From Nocardioides campestrisoli (GTDB lineage Bacteria; Actinomycetota; Actinomycetes; Propionibacteriales; Nocardioidaceae), in assembly GCF_013624435.2 (NCBI RefSeq), contig NZ_CP061768.1:2694001-2758000 (forward strand): a DNA stretch of 64,000 nucleotides, given 5' to 3'. Both the position numbers and the translations under genes were made by a program. The notes beneath the pieces were generated by a model. It saw only the letters and a program-made list of their open reading frames with translations, ran no database searches and was not told the DNA's origin. Shown in pieces: positions 1 to 9,593 of this stretch (positions are counted from its first letter, which is position 1; every line of letters begins with the position of its first letter).

Positions 1-1455
<1,455 letters not shown>

Positions 1456-1485
1456 CATGTCTCCTGGTCGGCTCCTGCAAGGCAC

Positions 1486-1511
1486 AAAAAAACCCTCCGG
1501 GCAGGGAGGGT
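1486..1511 (-). terminator. Intrinsic terminator/attenuator upstream of leuS
   Basis: Read on the minus strand, ACCCTCC and GGAGGGT form a 7-bp stem around a short CTGCCC-type loop, followed directly by a run of seven T. The hairpin ends about 30 bases before the leuS start and after a Leu-rich leader ORF, so it would terminate transcription before leuS. A further imperfect hairpin (1511-1547) overlaps the last leader codons and abuts the terminator stem. Confidence 0.8.
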
Positions 1512-1531
1512 GGCCGCGATGATCGTGCAGA

Positions 1532-1576
1532 TCAGCGCGGCTGGCCAAGAAGGAGGGCGGTACGCATGAGCGTCAT
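1532..1576 (-). CDS. Putative leuS leader peptide (14 aa, three consecutive Leu codons)
   Basis: A tiny ORF encodes [14 protein letters not shown] behind a very strong ribosome site (GGGAGGAGGAG, 1581-1591). It contains CTC CTT CTT in a row; CTT is uncommon in this GC-rich genome, which would sharpen a stall when Leu-tRNA is short. The stop lies about 20 bases before the terminator hairpin and about 75 bases before leuS. The arrangement of leader ORF, terminator with T-run and synthetase gene is that of ribosome-mediated transcription attenuation. Translation of the peptide and the alternative RNA folds are inferred. An internal ATG at 1567 would give an 11-aa version that still holds the Leu triplet. 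Confidence 0.72.
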   Translation of the reverse strand: MTLMRTALLLGQPR

Positions 1577-1614
1577 CCTACTCCTCCTCCCGGCCGAGCC
1601 GCGCTGCGCCGTGA

Positions 1615-1992
1615 CTACCTGACGAACCGCGGAGTCATCGGCGGCTGCCACCACTCCCCCCGGTTGGCCTTCACCATGCCGATCAGGTGCATGACGATCG
1701 CGTAGAGCAGGGCCAGCGGGTAGGTGATGAAGCCGATCAGCACGAAGAACAGCGGGATCGAGATCAGCAGCACGATGGCGGTGACGATCTGGACGTTGAC
1801 CGAGTTCGCCGCGTTGGCGCGGACGAACGGGCCGCGGTCCTTGTAGAGCAGGTAGATCACCAGGGAGCCGAGGAACCCCAGCGTCCCGGCGGAGAGCACC
1901 ATCGCCACCAGCGGGACCACGTGGGCCGCAGCGCCCCAGGTCCGCTCCTGGCCGGGCGAGATGACGGTTCTCGGTGCGGCGTAGTCGTCCAT
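1615..1992 (-). CDS. DUF4870 / Tic20-like small membrane protein
   Basis: This is a 125-residue membrane protein with the DUF4870 pattern: an N-terminal segment beginning TWGAAAHVVPL, a second segment (GFLGSLVIYLLYKDRGPFVRANAANSVN) with the conserved Arg/Asn-Ala-Asn region, and a C-terminal pair of helices (IVTAIVLLISIPLFFVLIGF and YPLALLYAIVMHLIGMVKAN). Three to four transmembrane helices are expected. The function of this family is not known to me. The ATG at 1992 follows GGAGGA, a better start than the GTG/ATG options further upstream. It lies just upstream of the leuS leader on the same strand, so a read-through transcript is possible. Confidence 0.85.
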   Translation of the reverse strand: MDDYAAPRTVISPGQERTWGAAAHVVPLVAMVLSAGTLGFLGSLVIYLLYKDRGPFVRANAANSVNVQIVTAIVLLISIPLFFVLIGFITYPLALLYAIVMHLIGMVKANRGEWWQPPMTPRFVR

Positions 1993-2205
1993 TCCTCCTC
2001 TTCCTCCTTCTCCTGGGCGGACGCTCGTGCCCACCCTCACTCCACTCAACCACGCAGCAGCCCCATCGGTTCCCGTCCGCCGCCGAGATCAGGGCCGGCC
2101 CCGGGGAGGCCCCGGGACGACCCCGGGGGGGTGGCGTCCGCCGCCGTCGTCTGGTCTGCTGTGCGTGACCTGCGACACATGCAGCCATCCAGGAGGAGCA
2201 GTCGA

Positions 2206-4503
2206 GTGCCCGAGCCCCACCGCGCCGCCCCCCTCTCCCGTCGCCACTTCGTCGGGTACGTCGTCGCCGCGCCGACGCTGGTGGCCGCGGCCGAGCTGGG
2301 GCTGACGGCCCCCGCCTCCGGCCGGGTCGCCACCGCCGGGCTGCCGTCGCCGGAGATCACCGAGATCGCCGACCTCAACGACCTGATGACCGTGGCGGCG
2401 CTGCCGACCTCGCAGCTGATCACCGTCGAGGTGCACGCCGACGGAACCGTCTCGTTCGCCCTGCCCCGGGCCGAGGTGGGCCAGGGCATCACCACCTCCT
2501 CGGCGATGCTGATCGCCGAGGAGCTGGGGGTCCCGCTGGACCGGGTCCGGGTCGGCCTGGCCGACGCGCGACCCGAGCTGCTCTTCAACCAGCTCACCGG
2601 TGCCTCCAACACCACGATCGCCACCTACACCCCGATCCGGGTGGCCGCCGCCGTCGCCCGGACCCGCCTGCTTCGGGCCGGTGCGCAGGAGCTCGGCGTC
2701 GACGTCGGTCGCCTGCGACTGGTCGACGGCGCGGTGACCGACGGCCTCGCCCGGGTGGACATCGGCGCCCTCGCCGAGCGCGCCGCCACCCTCGACACCG
2801 TGCGGGTCGCGGTGACCCTCAAGGACGAGGACGAGTTCACCGTCATCGGCACCCCCCGGACCAGGGTCGACGCCCTCGCCGCGGTGACCGGGCGCAAGCA
2901 GTTCGCCATGGACCTGCAGGTGCCGGACGCCTGGCCCACGATGATCTGCCGGGCGCCCACCATCAACGGCAAGGTCGCGGGCGTCGGCAACCTCGCCCAG
3001 GTCCGGGCCATGCCCGGGGTCTCCGACGTCGGCGTGGTCTCCACCGGGGTTGCCGTACGGGCCCGGACCTTCGGCCAGTGCATCGACGCGGTCCGGGCCC
3101 TGGAGGTCTCGTGGAAGCCGGGGACCGCCGAGGGCAAGTCGGACGACGACGTGCTCCGGGAGCTGCGACGGGCCGAGGCCCCGATGGGCCTGCGCCCCCT
3201 CGTCCCGTCGGTGGAGGCCACCTTCACCTTCCGGTTCCGCAGCAACAGCGCCCTGGAGACCAACTGCGCCGTCGCCGACGTCCGTCCCGACCGGGCGGAG
3301 ATCTGGTCGTCGCTGAAGTCCCCGATCGTGGCGAAGAAGGCGATCGCGGCACGGCTCGGCCTGGCTCCGAGCGCGGTGGCCGTGCACGTCACCGAGGGCG
3401 GTGGCTCGTTCGGCCGCAAGCTCTTCTTCGACGCCGCGCTCGAGGCGGCCGAGGCCTCCCGGCTGTTCCGCAAGCCGGTGAAGCTGATGTGGCACCGGGC
3501 CGACGACTCGCGCCAGGGCCGGACCCACCCGATGGCCACGTCCCGGGTGCGCGCCACCCACCTCGCCGGCAAGGTGCTCAGCTTCCGCCAGCTGCACACC
3601 AGCGTCTCCACCGACCTGGGGCACGGTCTGGGCGAGGTGATCACCGCGCTCGCGGCGAGCCTGCCGGTGGGCGACGTCGCGTTCTCCCAGACGTTCTTCC
3701 AGCTCTCGCAGAACATGCCCTACAACTTCGGCGCCAGCACCCGGCAGCTCCGGGAGACCGACAACGGCTTCAACACCGGCAGCATGCGCAACGTCTACTC
3801 CCCCGACATGGTCTGCGCCCGCGAGCTCGTCGTCGACCAGCTCGCGCGCAAGCTCGGCCAGGACCCCTACCGGTTCCGGCGCAGCTTCCTGCGCGACGCC
3901 CGTGCGCGTGCGGTCCTCGACAAGGTCGCCGAGGTGGGGGGCTGGGGACGGTCGCTGCCCCCGGGCGTCGCCCAGGGGATCTCCTTCCACGGCGAGTACC
4001 ACTCGATGAACGCGGTGCTGGTCGAGCTCGACACCCGTCCCGAGACCACCGGGCGCCGGATCCGCGACGCGGTGACCGGCCCGCGGGTCACCCGCGCGGT
4101 GGTCGCCGTGGACGTCGGGCGGGTGGTGAACCCCAAGGGCCTGGAGGCGCAGATGCTGGGCTGCCTGATGGACGGCATCGCGCTCACGCTGACCTCGAGC
4201 CTGCACCTGCGCGACGGACACTTCCTCGAAGCCAGCTGGGACAACTACTTCTACACCCGGCAGTGGAACACCCCGCCCGACATCCAGGTCGTCGTGATGC
4301 CCTCGACCCGCGACAAGCCCGGCGGCGCCGGCGAGCTCGGGGTCGCCGCCTCCGCGGCCGCCGTGGCCTGCGCCTACGGGCGGGCGACCGGGACGATGCC
4401 CACCGACTTCCCGATCAACCACCAGACACTGTCCTTCGAGCCCAAGCCGACCGTCCCCCCGGTCCCGGCCTCGCCCACCGACGGCCTGACCTGGGCCCAG
4501 TGA
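2206..4503 (+). CDS. Tat-exported molybdopterin-binding hydroxylase, large subunit (isoquinoline 1-oxidoreductase beta type)
   Basis: This is the 765-aa large subunit of a molybdenum hydroxylase of the xanthine oxidase family, IorB branch, which hydroxylates N-heterocycles or aldehydes. A twin-arginine signal (LSRRHFVG then a hydrophobic stretch) opens the protein, so it acts outside the membrane. GGGSFGRK at residues 398-405 matches the molybdopterin-binding loop. GGAGELG near residue 710 carries the expected catalytic Glu (E710). The GTG at 2206 follows AGGAGGAG by 7 bases; an ATG at 2179 is in frame but has no ribosome site. The 2Fe-2S subunit follows after 12 bases and should be its partner. 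The substrate cannot be told from sequence, and no separate FAD subunit is present, as is usual for the Ior type. Confidence 0.9.
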   Translation: MPEPHRAAPLSRRHFVGYVVAAPTLVAAAELGLTAPASGRVATAGLPSPEITEIADLNDLMTVAALPTSQLITVEVHADGTVSFALPRAEVGQGITTSSAMLIAEELGVPLDRVRVGLADARPELLFNQLTGASNTTIATYTPIRVAAAVARTRLLRAGAQELGVDVGRLRLVDGAVTDGLARVDIGALAERAATLDTVRVAVTLKDEDEFTVIGTPRTRVDALAAVTGRKQFAMDLQVPDAWPTMICRAPTINGKVAGVGNLAQVRAMPGVSDVGVVSTGVAVRARTFGQCIDAVRALEVSWKPGTAEGKSDDDVLRELRRAEAPMGLRPLVPSVEATFTFRFRSNSALETNCAVADVRPDRAEIWSSLKSPIVAKKAIAARLGLAPSAVAVHVTEGGGSFGRKLFFDAALEAAEASRLFRKPVKLMWHRADDSRQGRTHPMATSRVRATHLAGKVLSFRQLHTSVSTDLGHGLGEVITALAASLPVGDVAFSQTFFQLSQNMPYNFGASTRQLRETDNGFNTGSMRNVYSPDMVCARELVVDQLARKLGQDPYRFRRSFLRDARARAVLDKVAEVGGWGRSLPPGVAQGISFHGEYHSMNAVLVELDTRPETTGRRIRDAVTGPRVTRAVVAVDVGRVVNPKGLEAQMLGCLMDGIALTLTSSLHLRDGHFLEASWDNYFYTRQWNTPPDIQVVVMPSTRDKPGGAGELGVAASAAAVACAYGRATGTMPTDFPINHQTLSFEPKPTVPPVPASPTDGLTWAQ

Positions 4504-4515
4504 GGAAGCCATCCC

Positions 4516-4992
4516 ATGCCTGAGCACACCTTCCGCCTCAACGGCGAGCAGATCACCGTCGAGGTCGAGGACGACGTCCGCCTGTTGTGGGTGCTGCGCG
4601 ACCTGCTCGGCGTCACCGGCCCGAAGTACGGGTGCGGCATCAACGTCTGCAAGGCCTGCACCAGCCACCTCAACGGCAAGGCGGTGAACCCCTGCGCCAT
4701 CCCGGTCTCCGACCTCTCACCGGCCGACGAGGTGACCACGATCGAGGGGCTGCCGGCCACCGTCGGCGCCGATCTGCACCCGATGCAGGAGGCGTGGCTG
4801 GAGCAGGACGTCGCTCAGTGCGGCTACTGCCAGCCGGGCCAGATCATGACCGCCGTCGCCCTGGTACGCCGGGTCGCGGCGGAGGGGCGCGCCATCACCG
4901 ACGCGGACCTCGACGGGATCCGCAACATCTGCCGGTGCGGCACCTACCCGCGGATCCGCGAGGCGATCAGGTCCGGGGCCGCGCGCATGTGA
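4516..4992 (+). CDS. (2Fe-2S)-binding small subunit of molybdenum hydroxylase (IorA type)
   Basis: This 158-aa iron-sulfur subunit passes electrons from the molybdenum centre of the preceding protein. The plant-type ferredoxin cluster has Cys 40, 45, 48 and 60 (YGCGINVCKAC...C). The second, all-helical cluster domain has Cys 102, 105, 139 and 141 (CGYCQPGQI...CRCGTY). Length and spacing fit the family. There is no signal peptide, so it is presumably carried across the membrane folded together with the Tat-tagged large subunit. Start ATG at 4516 lies 12 bases after the upstream stop with GAGGAAG nearby. Confidence 0.93.
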   Translation: MPEHTFRLNGEQITVEVEDDVRLLWVLRDLLGVTGPKYGCGINVCKACTSHLNGKAVNPCAIPVSDLSPADEVTTIEGLPATVGADLHPMQEAWLEQDVAQCGYCQPGQIMTAVALVRRVAAEGRAITDADLDGIRNICRCGTYPRIREAIRSGAARM

Positions 4993-5018
4993 CGCGTCCG
5001 GACTCGCACGGTGCGCCC

Positions 5019-6314
5019 TCAGCCCACGCGGGCGGTGTACTCCGGGTGGCCGTAGCCGCGGAGCCGCCGCTGCAGGAGGGCGACGACGTACCGGTCGACG
5101 AGCCGCTCCAGCCCGGGGACCCGGGAGAGGCGACGCACCAGCAGGACCCGACCGAGCAGGTACGGGAGCATCGGGACCGCGCGCCACTGGTCGGCCCGCG
5201 AGACCCGTACGCCCATCCGGGCGGCCCGGTCGAAGTCTCCCTGGAGGAAGGCGCGGACGAAGGTGATGGTGGCGAAGCTGCGCTCGAACCTCTCGGCCAC
5301 CCTCCCCCAGGGCCCGGCGTCGGGATGCAGCCTCGCCGCCAGGGTGGAGCGGACCAGGGCGCCGCAGGTCTCGTCGTCGAAGGCGCTGCGCAGGGTGGCG
5401 GCCCGGGCCTTGAAGACCCGGATCACCCCGTGCGGGTCCAGCGGCAGCAGCTCGGGCGGCAGGCCGAGCAGGAAGCACCGGTAGCGCGCGAGCTCGATCA
5501 TCGCCCGCTCGCGCTCGTCGAAGGTGTCCCGGCCCTGGCGGACCGCCTTGACCGAGATCAGGAAGCTGTTGATCAGCCCGGCAGGCATCTGGTCCACCTG
5601 CGGGATGGGCAGCCCGTGGGTCTTGTGGTTCCACTTGCCGGAACGGACGGCGTGCACCCGGACGGCCGAGTGCATCAGCCGCACCATTGCGGCCGCCTCG
5701 AAGCCGGGACCGTGACGGTCGGTGCCCCCGGGCAGCACGGTCGCGCCGAAGAACGACGCCGTCTCCTTGACCCGCCGTGCGGAGGTCTCGCCGGTCAGGG
5801 TGCCGGTCAGCGCCATCGGCAGGGCGGCGTACGCGTTGAGGAAGGTCGCCAGGAAGGCGCCTCGGATCACGAACGGGGTGAGCAGCGCGGCGTCGATCCG
5901 CTCCCAGCGGGCACCCTCGCGCACCTGGTCGACGTCGACCCAGTCAGGGGTGGCCTCCATCGCCTCGATGAACCGGCGCAGCTCCTCGGGCGCGTCGTCG
6001 ACGGCGTCCAGCCCTTCCTGGCACGCGGTGCGCAGCATGGAGACGAGGCGACGCATCCCCAGCTCGGGGAGCAGGCTGGCGTAGGAGTCCGCCACCACGT
6101 CGCCGAGCCGGGTCGCCGTCACCATCAGGTCGACGAGCTCGGCGTCGGCGAGGAGCTCCGCACGGTCGGCGCCTCGTACGTCGTCCAGGTCGCTGGGGTC
6201 CTCGAGGGACAGCGCCAGCCGCTCCGGCACGTGGTCGGGGTCCAGCACGGCGTACAGCGCCGGCAGCTGCTGCCGCTGGAGACGGACCCGCTCCGAGAGC
6301 TCCTGGTCACCCAT
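5019..6314 (-). CDS. DUF2236 / MpaB-Lcp-like putative haem oxygenase
   Basis: This 431-aa protein of the DUF2236 family includes the latex-clearing protein Lcp and the mycophenolate-pathway oxygenase MpaB. The recognisable core is LLTPFVIRGAFLATFLNAYAA (about 144-164), then RLMHSAVRVHA (212-222) and the downstream LPIPQVDQMPAGLINSF. In Lcp the equivalent His-containing helix binds b-type haem, so His215/His221 are candidate ligands. There is no clear signal peptide, unlike secreted Lcp, which argues for a cytosolic or membrane-associated role. ATG at 6314 follows GGGGGGTG. It is convergent with the hydroxylase genes. The substrate is unknown; rubber oxidation should not be assumed. Confidence 0.75.
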   Translation of the reverse strand: MGDQELSERVRLQRQQLPALYAVLDPDHVPERLALSLEDPSDLDDVRGADRAELLADAELVDLMVTATRLGDVVADSYASLLPELGMRRLVSMLRTACQEGLDAVDDAPEELRRFIEAMEATPDWVDVDQVREGARWERIDAALLTPFVIRGAFLATFLNAYAALPMALTGTLTGETSARRVKETASFFGATVLPGGTDRHGPGFEAAAMVRLMHSAVRVHAVRSGKWNHKTHGLPIPQVDQMPAGLINSFLISVKAVRQGRDTFDERERAMIELARYRCFLLGLPPELLPLDPHGVIRVFKARAATLRSAFDDETCGALVRSTLAARLHPDAGPWGRVAERFERSFATITFVRAFLQGDFDRAARMGVRVSRADQWRAVPMLPYLLGRVLLVRRLSRVPGLERLVDRYVVALLQRRLRGYGHPEYTARVG

Positions 6315-6492
6315 CGCGCACCCCCCTGCTCGACGGCACCTGCGACTCGGCGGTCGCTGCGGGGTGCCGGGGACGAGGACGTCCCGGGTTCAGTGTGCCC
6401 TGAGGGAGGTGAGCGCGCAGCGGGTCACGAGCCACTGGGGGCTCCCAGGTATCTTCGCTGCCGACCGTTCAGCACGATCGCAAGGAGCAGCA

Positions 6493-7593
6493 GTGAGCCA
6501 GTTGGTGGCGCCGACCAGAGACGGCGCCGGCTGGCGACGCGACTACCTCCTGCTGGTGGTCCTCGCCGTGGTGATCGGAGTGACGGCCCTGGTGGCCAGC
6601 GTGGCGCTCGACCAGCCGATCGCCGACCCGGAGGGGAGCTTCCTCGGCCCGTCGTGGGTGCGGCTGCCGGTCCTGTGCGGCGGCGCGATCATCCTGGACC
6701 TGGTGCCGCGTGCGCTGTGGCAGGGGCGGCTGCGTCCGCGCCGGACGGTCGCCGCGGTCCGCGAGCGCGTGCGCACGCACTGGACGGGCGCCCGGCTCAA
6801 GCTGGTCGTCCTCGGCATCTCCTGCTTCTACGTGATCTACGTCAGCTACCGGAACCTCAAGTCGCTGCTCCCGCTGCTGCGCGACGTCAAGTACGACCGC
6901 GAGCTGCGGGTGCTGGACCGCGCGATGCTCTTCGGCGAAGATCCCGCGAGCCTTCTGCACGACCTCCTCGGGACCGACCTGTCGGCACACGTCCTGTCTG
7001 CCGTCTACCTGGCCTACATCCCGCTCGTCGCGATCCTGGTCACCGTCTGGCTCGTCTGGTCGAACAACATCGGCTACGGCTGGTGGTTCGTGACCGCTCA
7101 GGGCATCGCCTGGACGCTGGGCACGGTCTCCTACTACATGCTCCCGACCCTGGGCCCGGGCATCATGTACCCCTCGCTGGTCAGCGATCTGACGACCACT
7201 GGCGCCTCCGACCTGATGGACTCCCTGGTCTACGCCAGGCACGGCTTCCTGTGGGCCGACGCCGACTACCAGGGCGTGGCCGGGTTCGCGAGCCTGCACA
7301 CCGCGATCGCGCTGCTGTGGGCGCTGATGGTCCAGTACACCGTGCGCAGCCGGGCGATCCGGGTGGTGTTCTGGGTGAACTTCGGGCTCACCGTCGTGGC
7401 CACCCTCTACTTCGGCTGGCACTACATCGGCGACGACCTCGGCGGCATCGCGATCGCTCTGGTCGCCTTCTACCTCGGAGCCGTGGCGACCGGCCACCGG
7501 TTCGTCCCGGGCCGGCTTGCCGAGCGCTCCCCGGCGCCGGAGCCCGCGGACGACCCGGGGACAGCCCGCGACCTGGAGCCCGCGCGGTCCTGA
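6493..7593 (+). CDS. PAP2-superfamily membrane protein (inositol phosphorylceramide synthase-like)
   Basis: A 366-aa polytopic membrane protein with an N-terminal helix (residues 18-36), several further helices and a C-terminal PAP2 domain. The acid-phosphatase signatures are GFASLHTA with His269 and FGWHYIGDDLGG with His310 and Asp314, which together form the usual phosphotransfer site. The GFxSLHTA form with an extended N-terminal helical region resembles the AUR1/inositol phosphorylceramide synthase branch found in actinobacteria rather than simple phosphatidic acid phosphatases. The chosen start is the GTG at 6493 behind AAGGAG; frame extension upstream to 6364 lacks membrane character. 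Likely reaction: transfer or removal of a lipid phosphate head group at the outer face. Substrate unknown. Confidence 0.82.
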   Translation: MSQLVAPTRDGAGWRRDYLLLVVLAVVIGVTALVASVALDQPIADPEGSFLGPSWVRLPVLCGGAIILDLVPRALWQGRLRPRRTVAAVRERVRTHWTGARLKLVVLGISCFYVIYVSYRNLKSLLPLLRDVKYDRELRVLDRAMLFGEDPASLLHDLLGTDLSAHVLSAVYLAYIPLVAILVTVWLVWSNNIGYGWWFVTAQGIAWTLGTVSYYMLPTLGPGIMYPSLVSDLTTTGASDLMDSLVYARHGFLWADADYQGVAGFASLHTAIALLWALMVQYTVRSRAIRVVFWVNFGLTVVATLYFGWHYIGDDLGGIAIALVAFYLGAVATGHRFVPGRLAERSPAPEPADDPGTARDLEPARS

Positions 7594-7612
7594 CGGGCCA
7601 GCCCTGGGACGA

Positions 7613-7650
7613 CGAAAGAACCCGACGGCCTCGGCCGTCGGGTTCTTTCG
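7613..7650. terminator. Bidirectional intrinsic terminator
   Basis: A perfect 18-bp stem (CGAAAGAACCCGACGGCC and its complement) closes on a 2-base loop. A-rich and T-rich stretches inside the stem ends give a usable U-run on either strand. It separates the PAP2 gene from the tRNA gene region. Confidence 0.85.
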
Positions 7651-7693
7651 TGTCCGCGTGATCAGCCCGGGCCGACCAGGGAGAAATGCGAAT

Positions 7694-7721
7694 CGGCGGC
7701 CTCCCCGCAGGGAGACCGCCG
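7694..7721 (-). terminator. Hairpin downstream of tRNA-Ala
   Basis: On the minus strand CGGCGGTCTCCC pairs with GGGAGGCCGCCG (one T-G wobble) around TGCG. It begins about 12 bases past the tRNA 3' end. The following sequence has only short T runs, so it is a terminator-like or processing hairpin. Confidence 0.6.
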
Positions 7722-7732
7722 ACTCTGTGTTG

Positions 7733-7805
7733 TGGAGCTGAGGGGACTCGAACCCCTGACCCTCTGCATGCCATGCAGATGCGCTACCAGCTGCGCCACA
7801 GCCCC
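7733..7805 (-). tRNA. tRNA-Ala (anticodon GGC)
   Basis: The 73-base cloverleaf reads on the minus strand. The acceptor stem is GGGGCTG/CAGCTCC, the D arm contains GCGCAGCTGGTAGCGC, the anticodon arm is TCTGC-ATGGCAT-GCAGA with anticodon GGC, and the T arm is AGGGG-TTCGAGT-CCCCT. The discriminator is A. The 3' CCA is not encoded (CA follows). GGC reads GCC, the dominant Ala codon here. Confidence 0.97.
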
Positions 7806-7887
7806 ATCGTTTCCACCGGTGCGGTGGCAACGCGAGAACTTTAGCCAATGCCTCGGCGGATGCGAAATCCGGGGTCCTCCCGACCGT

Positions 7888-8514
7888 TCAGGCGTGTCGG
7901 TTCCATGCCACCAGACGCTGCGGCGCGGGAGCTCCACCGCCTGCCGGAGCGTCCTGCACCAGGGCCCAGTGGCAGTTGCCGAGCGCCCCGAACGCCATCG
8001 CCGACCCACGGGGCAGGCCCACCCACTCCGCGACCGAGACGCGCAGCGCGGCCCCGTGCGAGACCACGATCCCGAGCCCGCCGGCCGGCACCTGGGCCAG
8101 GGCCTCGTCGAGTGCGGGCAGGGTGCGCCCCAAGAGGGTCGACACCGTCTCCGAGCCGGGAGCCACGTCGTACTCCCCCGCACGGAAGCGGGCGAACTCC
8201 TCGGGGCACGCCTCGGCGTACTGGTCGTGCGTCCAGCCCGTCCGCTCCCCCAGGTCGAACTCGCGGAGCCTCGCGTCGGCGAGCACCGGCAGACCCGCCG
8301 CCCCGGCGACCTGCTCGGCGGTCACGCGGGCGCGCGCCAGGTCGGAGGTCCGGACGAACGTCGGCTCCATGGCAGCGAGCACAGCGGCCGCCCGGGCGGC
8401 CTGGGACTCCCCCGTGGCGTCCAGCGGGACGTCCCGCTGGCCCTGGATCCGCTTGGCCGCGTTGTACGCCGTCCGCCCGTGCCGCAGCAGCAGCAGCGTG
8501 CGCGGCTCAGGCAC
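7888..8514 (-). CDS. Histidine phosphatase family protein (phosphoglycerate mutase-like)
   Basis: This 208-aa cytosolic phosphatase belongs to the RHG superfamily. The catalytic LLLLRHGRT places the phospho-acceptor His at residue 12, and a second conserved His lies in IVVSHGAALRV. It starts inside the end of rsfS (8-base overlap), so it is translated together with nadD and rsfS. This third position after nadD-rsfS is common in actinobacteria. The family covers phosphoglycerate mutases, cobalamin-pathway phosphatases and phosphosugar phosphatases; nothing here identifies the substrate, and cofactor-dependent glycolytic mutase is unlikely because the protein is short. Confidence 0.9.
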   Translation of the reverse strand: MPEPRTLLLLRHGRTAYNAAKRIQGQRDVPLDATGESQAARAAAVLAAMEPTFVRTSDLARARVTAEQVAGAAGLPVLADARLREFDLGERTGWTHDQYAEACPEEFARFRAGEYDVAPGSETVSTLLGRTLPALDEALAQVPAGGLGIVVSHGAALRVSVAEWVGLPRGSAMAFGALGNCHWALVQDAPAGGGAPAPQRLVAWNRHA

Positions 8515-8947
8515 CGTCGAGGGGCCCCTGGTCGACCTGCTCGTCGCGGTCCTCGCGGCTGGTGCGGTCCACGTGGCCGGCGGCGTTGCCCAGGTCTCCG
8601 AGGTCGATGGCCGGGCAGTCGCGCCACAGCCGCTCGAGGGCGTAGAAGGCGCGCTCCTCCTCGTGCTGCACGTGCACGACGATGTCGCCGTAGTCCAGCA
8701 GGACCCAGCGGCCGTCCCGCTCGCCCTCGCGACGGATCGGCTTCGCGCCGTCCTCGCGCAGCTTCCGCTCCACCTCGTCGACCACGGCCCGCACCTGGCG
8801 GTCGTTGCTCGCCGAGGCGATCAGGAAGATGTCGGTGATCGCGAGCTGCTCGCTCACGTCGAAGGCGATGATCTGGGTGGCCAGCTTGTCGGACGCCGCG
8901 ACCGCGGCGGTGCGGGCGAGCTGCTGGGCGTGGTCGGTGGCGGTCAC
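8507..8947 (-). CDS. rsfS: Ribosome silencing factor RsfS (YbeB/Iojap family)
   Basis: A 146-aa Iojap-family protein. It binds ribosomal protein uL14 and blocks joining of the 50S and 30S subunits under starvation. The hallmark regions are [24 protein letters not shown], then [32 protein letters not shown] with the conserved D-Y-G-D-hydrophobic-V-H motif. The C-terminus has an acidic tail longer than in E. coli. The GTG start overlaps the nadD stop by 4 bases (GTGA), showing translational coupling. The nadD-rsfS linkage is the standard context. Confidence 0.95.
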   Translation of the reverse strand: MTATDHAQQLARTAAVAASDKLATQIIAFDVSEQLAITDIFLIASASNDRQVRAVVDEVERKLREDGAKPIRREGERDGRWVLLDYGDIVVHVQHEEERAFYALERLWRDCPAIDLGDLGNAAGHVDRTSREDRDEQVDQGPLDGA

Positions 8948-9591
8948 GAGGACTCCTTGTGCGGCGGGACCTCGGAGAGACCCGGGTCGGGCTGCGAGGT
9001 GTAGAGGTGGTGCTTGGCGATGTACTGGACGACGCCGTCCGGCACCAGGTACCAGACCGGCTCGCCGCGGCCGGTGCGGCGGCGGCAGTCGGTCGAGGAG
9101 ATGGCCAGCGCGGGGATCTCGACCATCTCGACCCGGTCCGCGGGGATGGCGGCCAGCGTCTTGGCGTCCATCTCGTAGCCGGGGCGGGTGCACCCGACGA
9201 AGCTGGCCAGCGAGAAGAGCTCGTCGGCGTCACGCCAGGTGAAGATGTCGGCCAGGGCGTCCGCGCCGGTGATGAAGTAGAGCTCGGCGTCCGGCAGCTC
9301 GGCGTGCAGGTCGCGGAGCGTGTCGATGGTGTACGTCGGCCCCTCCCGGTCGATGTCGACCCGGGAGACGCGGAACCGTGGGTTGGAGGCGGTCGCGATG
9401 ACCGTCATCAGGTAGCGGTGCTCGGCGGGCGACACGGCCCGCTCGGACTTCTGCCAGGGGTCCCCGGTGGGGACGAAGATGACCTCGTCCAGGCCGTACC
9501 AGGACTGGACCTCCGAGGCAGCCACCAGGTGCCCGTGGTGGACGGGGTCGAACGTCCCGCCCATCACCCCGACCCGGCGAGACCGCCCCAC
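8944..9591 (-). CDS. nadD: Nicotinate-nucleotide adenylyltransferase
   Basis: This 215-aa enzyme adenylates nicotinate mononucleotide to deamido-NAD in NAD synthesis. The nucleotidyltransferase signature [12 protein letters not shown] occupies residues 11-22, and ISSTDCRRR is the distal ISSTxIR-type motif. [11 protein letters not shown] matches the substrate loop. A GTG at 9591 is the only start that leaves room for the first beta strand; it directly follows the stop of a small upstream membrane-protein gene (2-base gap), so the two are probably cotranscribed. rsfS overlaps its 3' end. Confidence 0.95.
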   Translation of the reverse strand: MGRSRRVGVMGGTFDPVHHGHLVAASEVQSWYGLDEVIFVPTGDPWQKSERAVSPAEHRYLMTVIATASNPRFRVSRVDIDREGPTYTIDTLRDLHAELPDAELYFITGADALADIFTWRDADELFSLASFVGCTRPGYEMDAKTLAAIPADRVEMVEIPALAISSTDCRRRTGRGEPVWYLVPDGVVQYIAKHHLYTSQPDPGLSEVPPHKESS

Positions 9592-9593
9592 GT

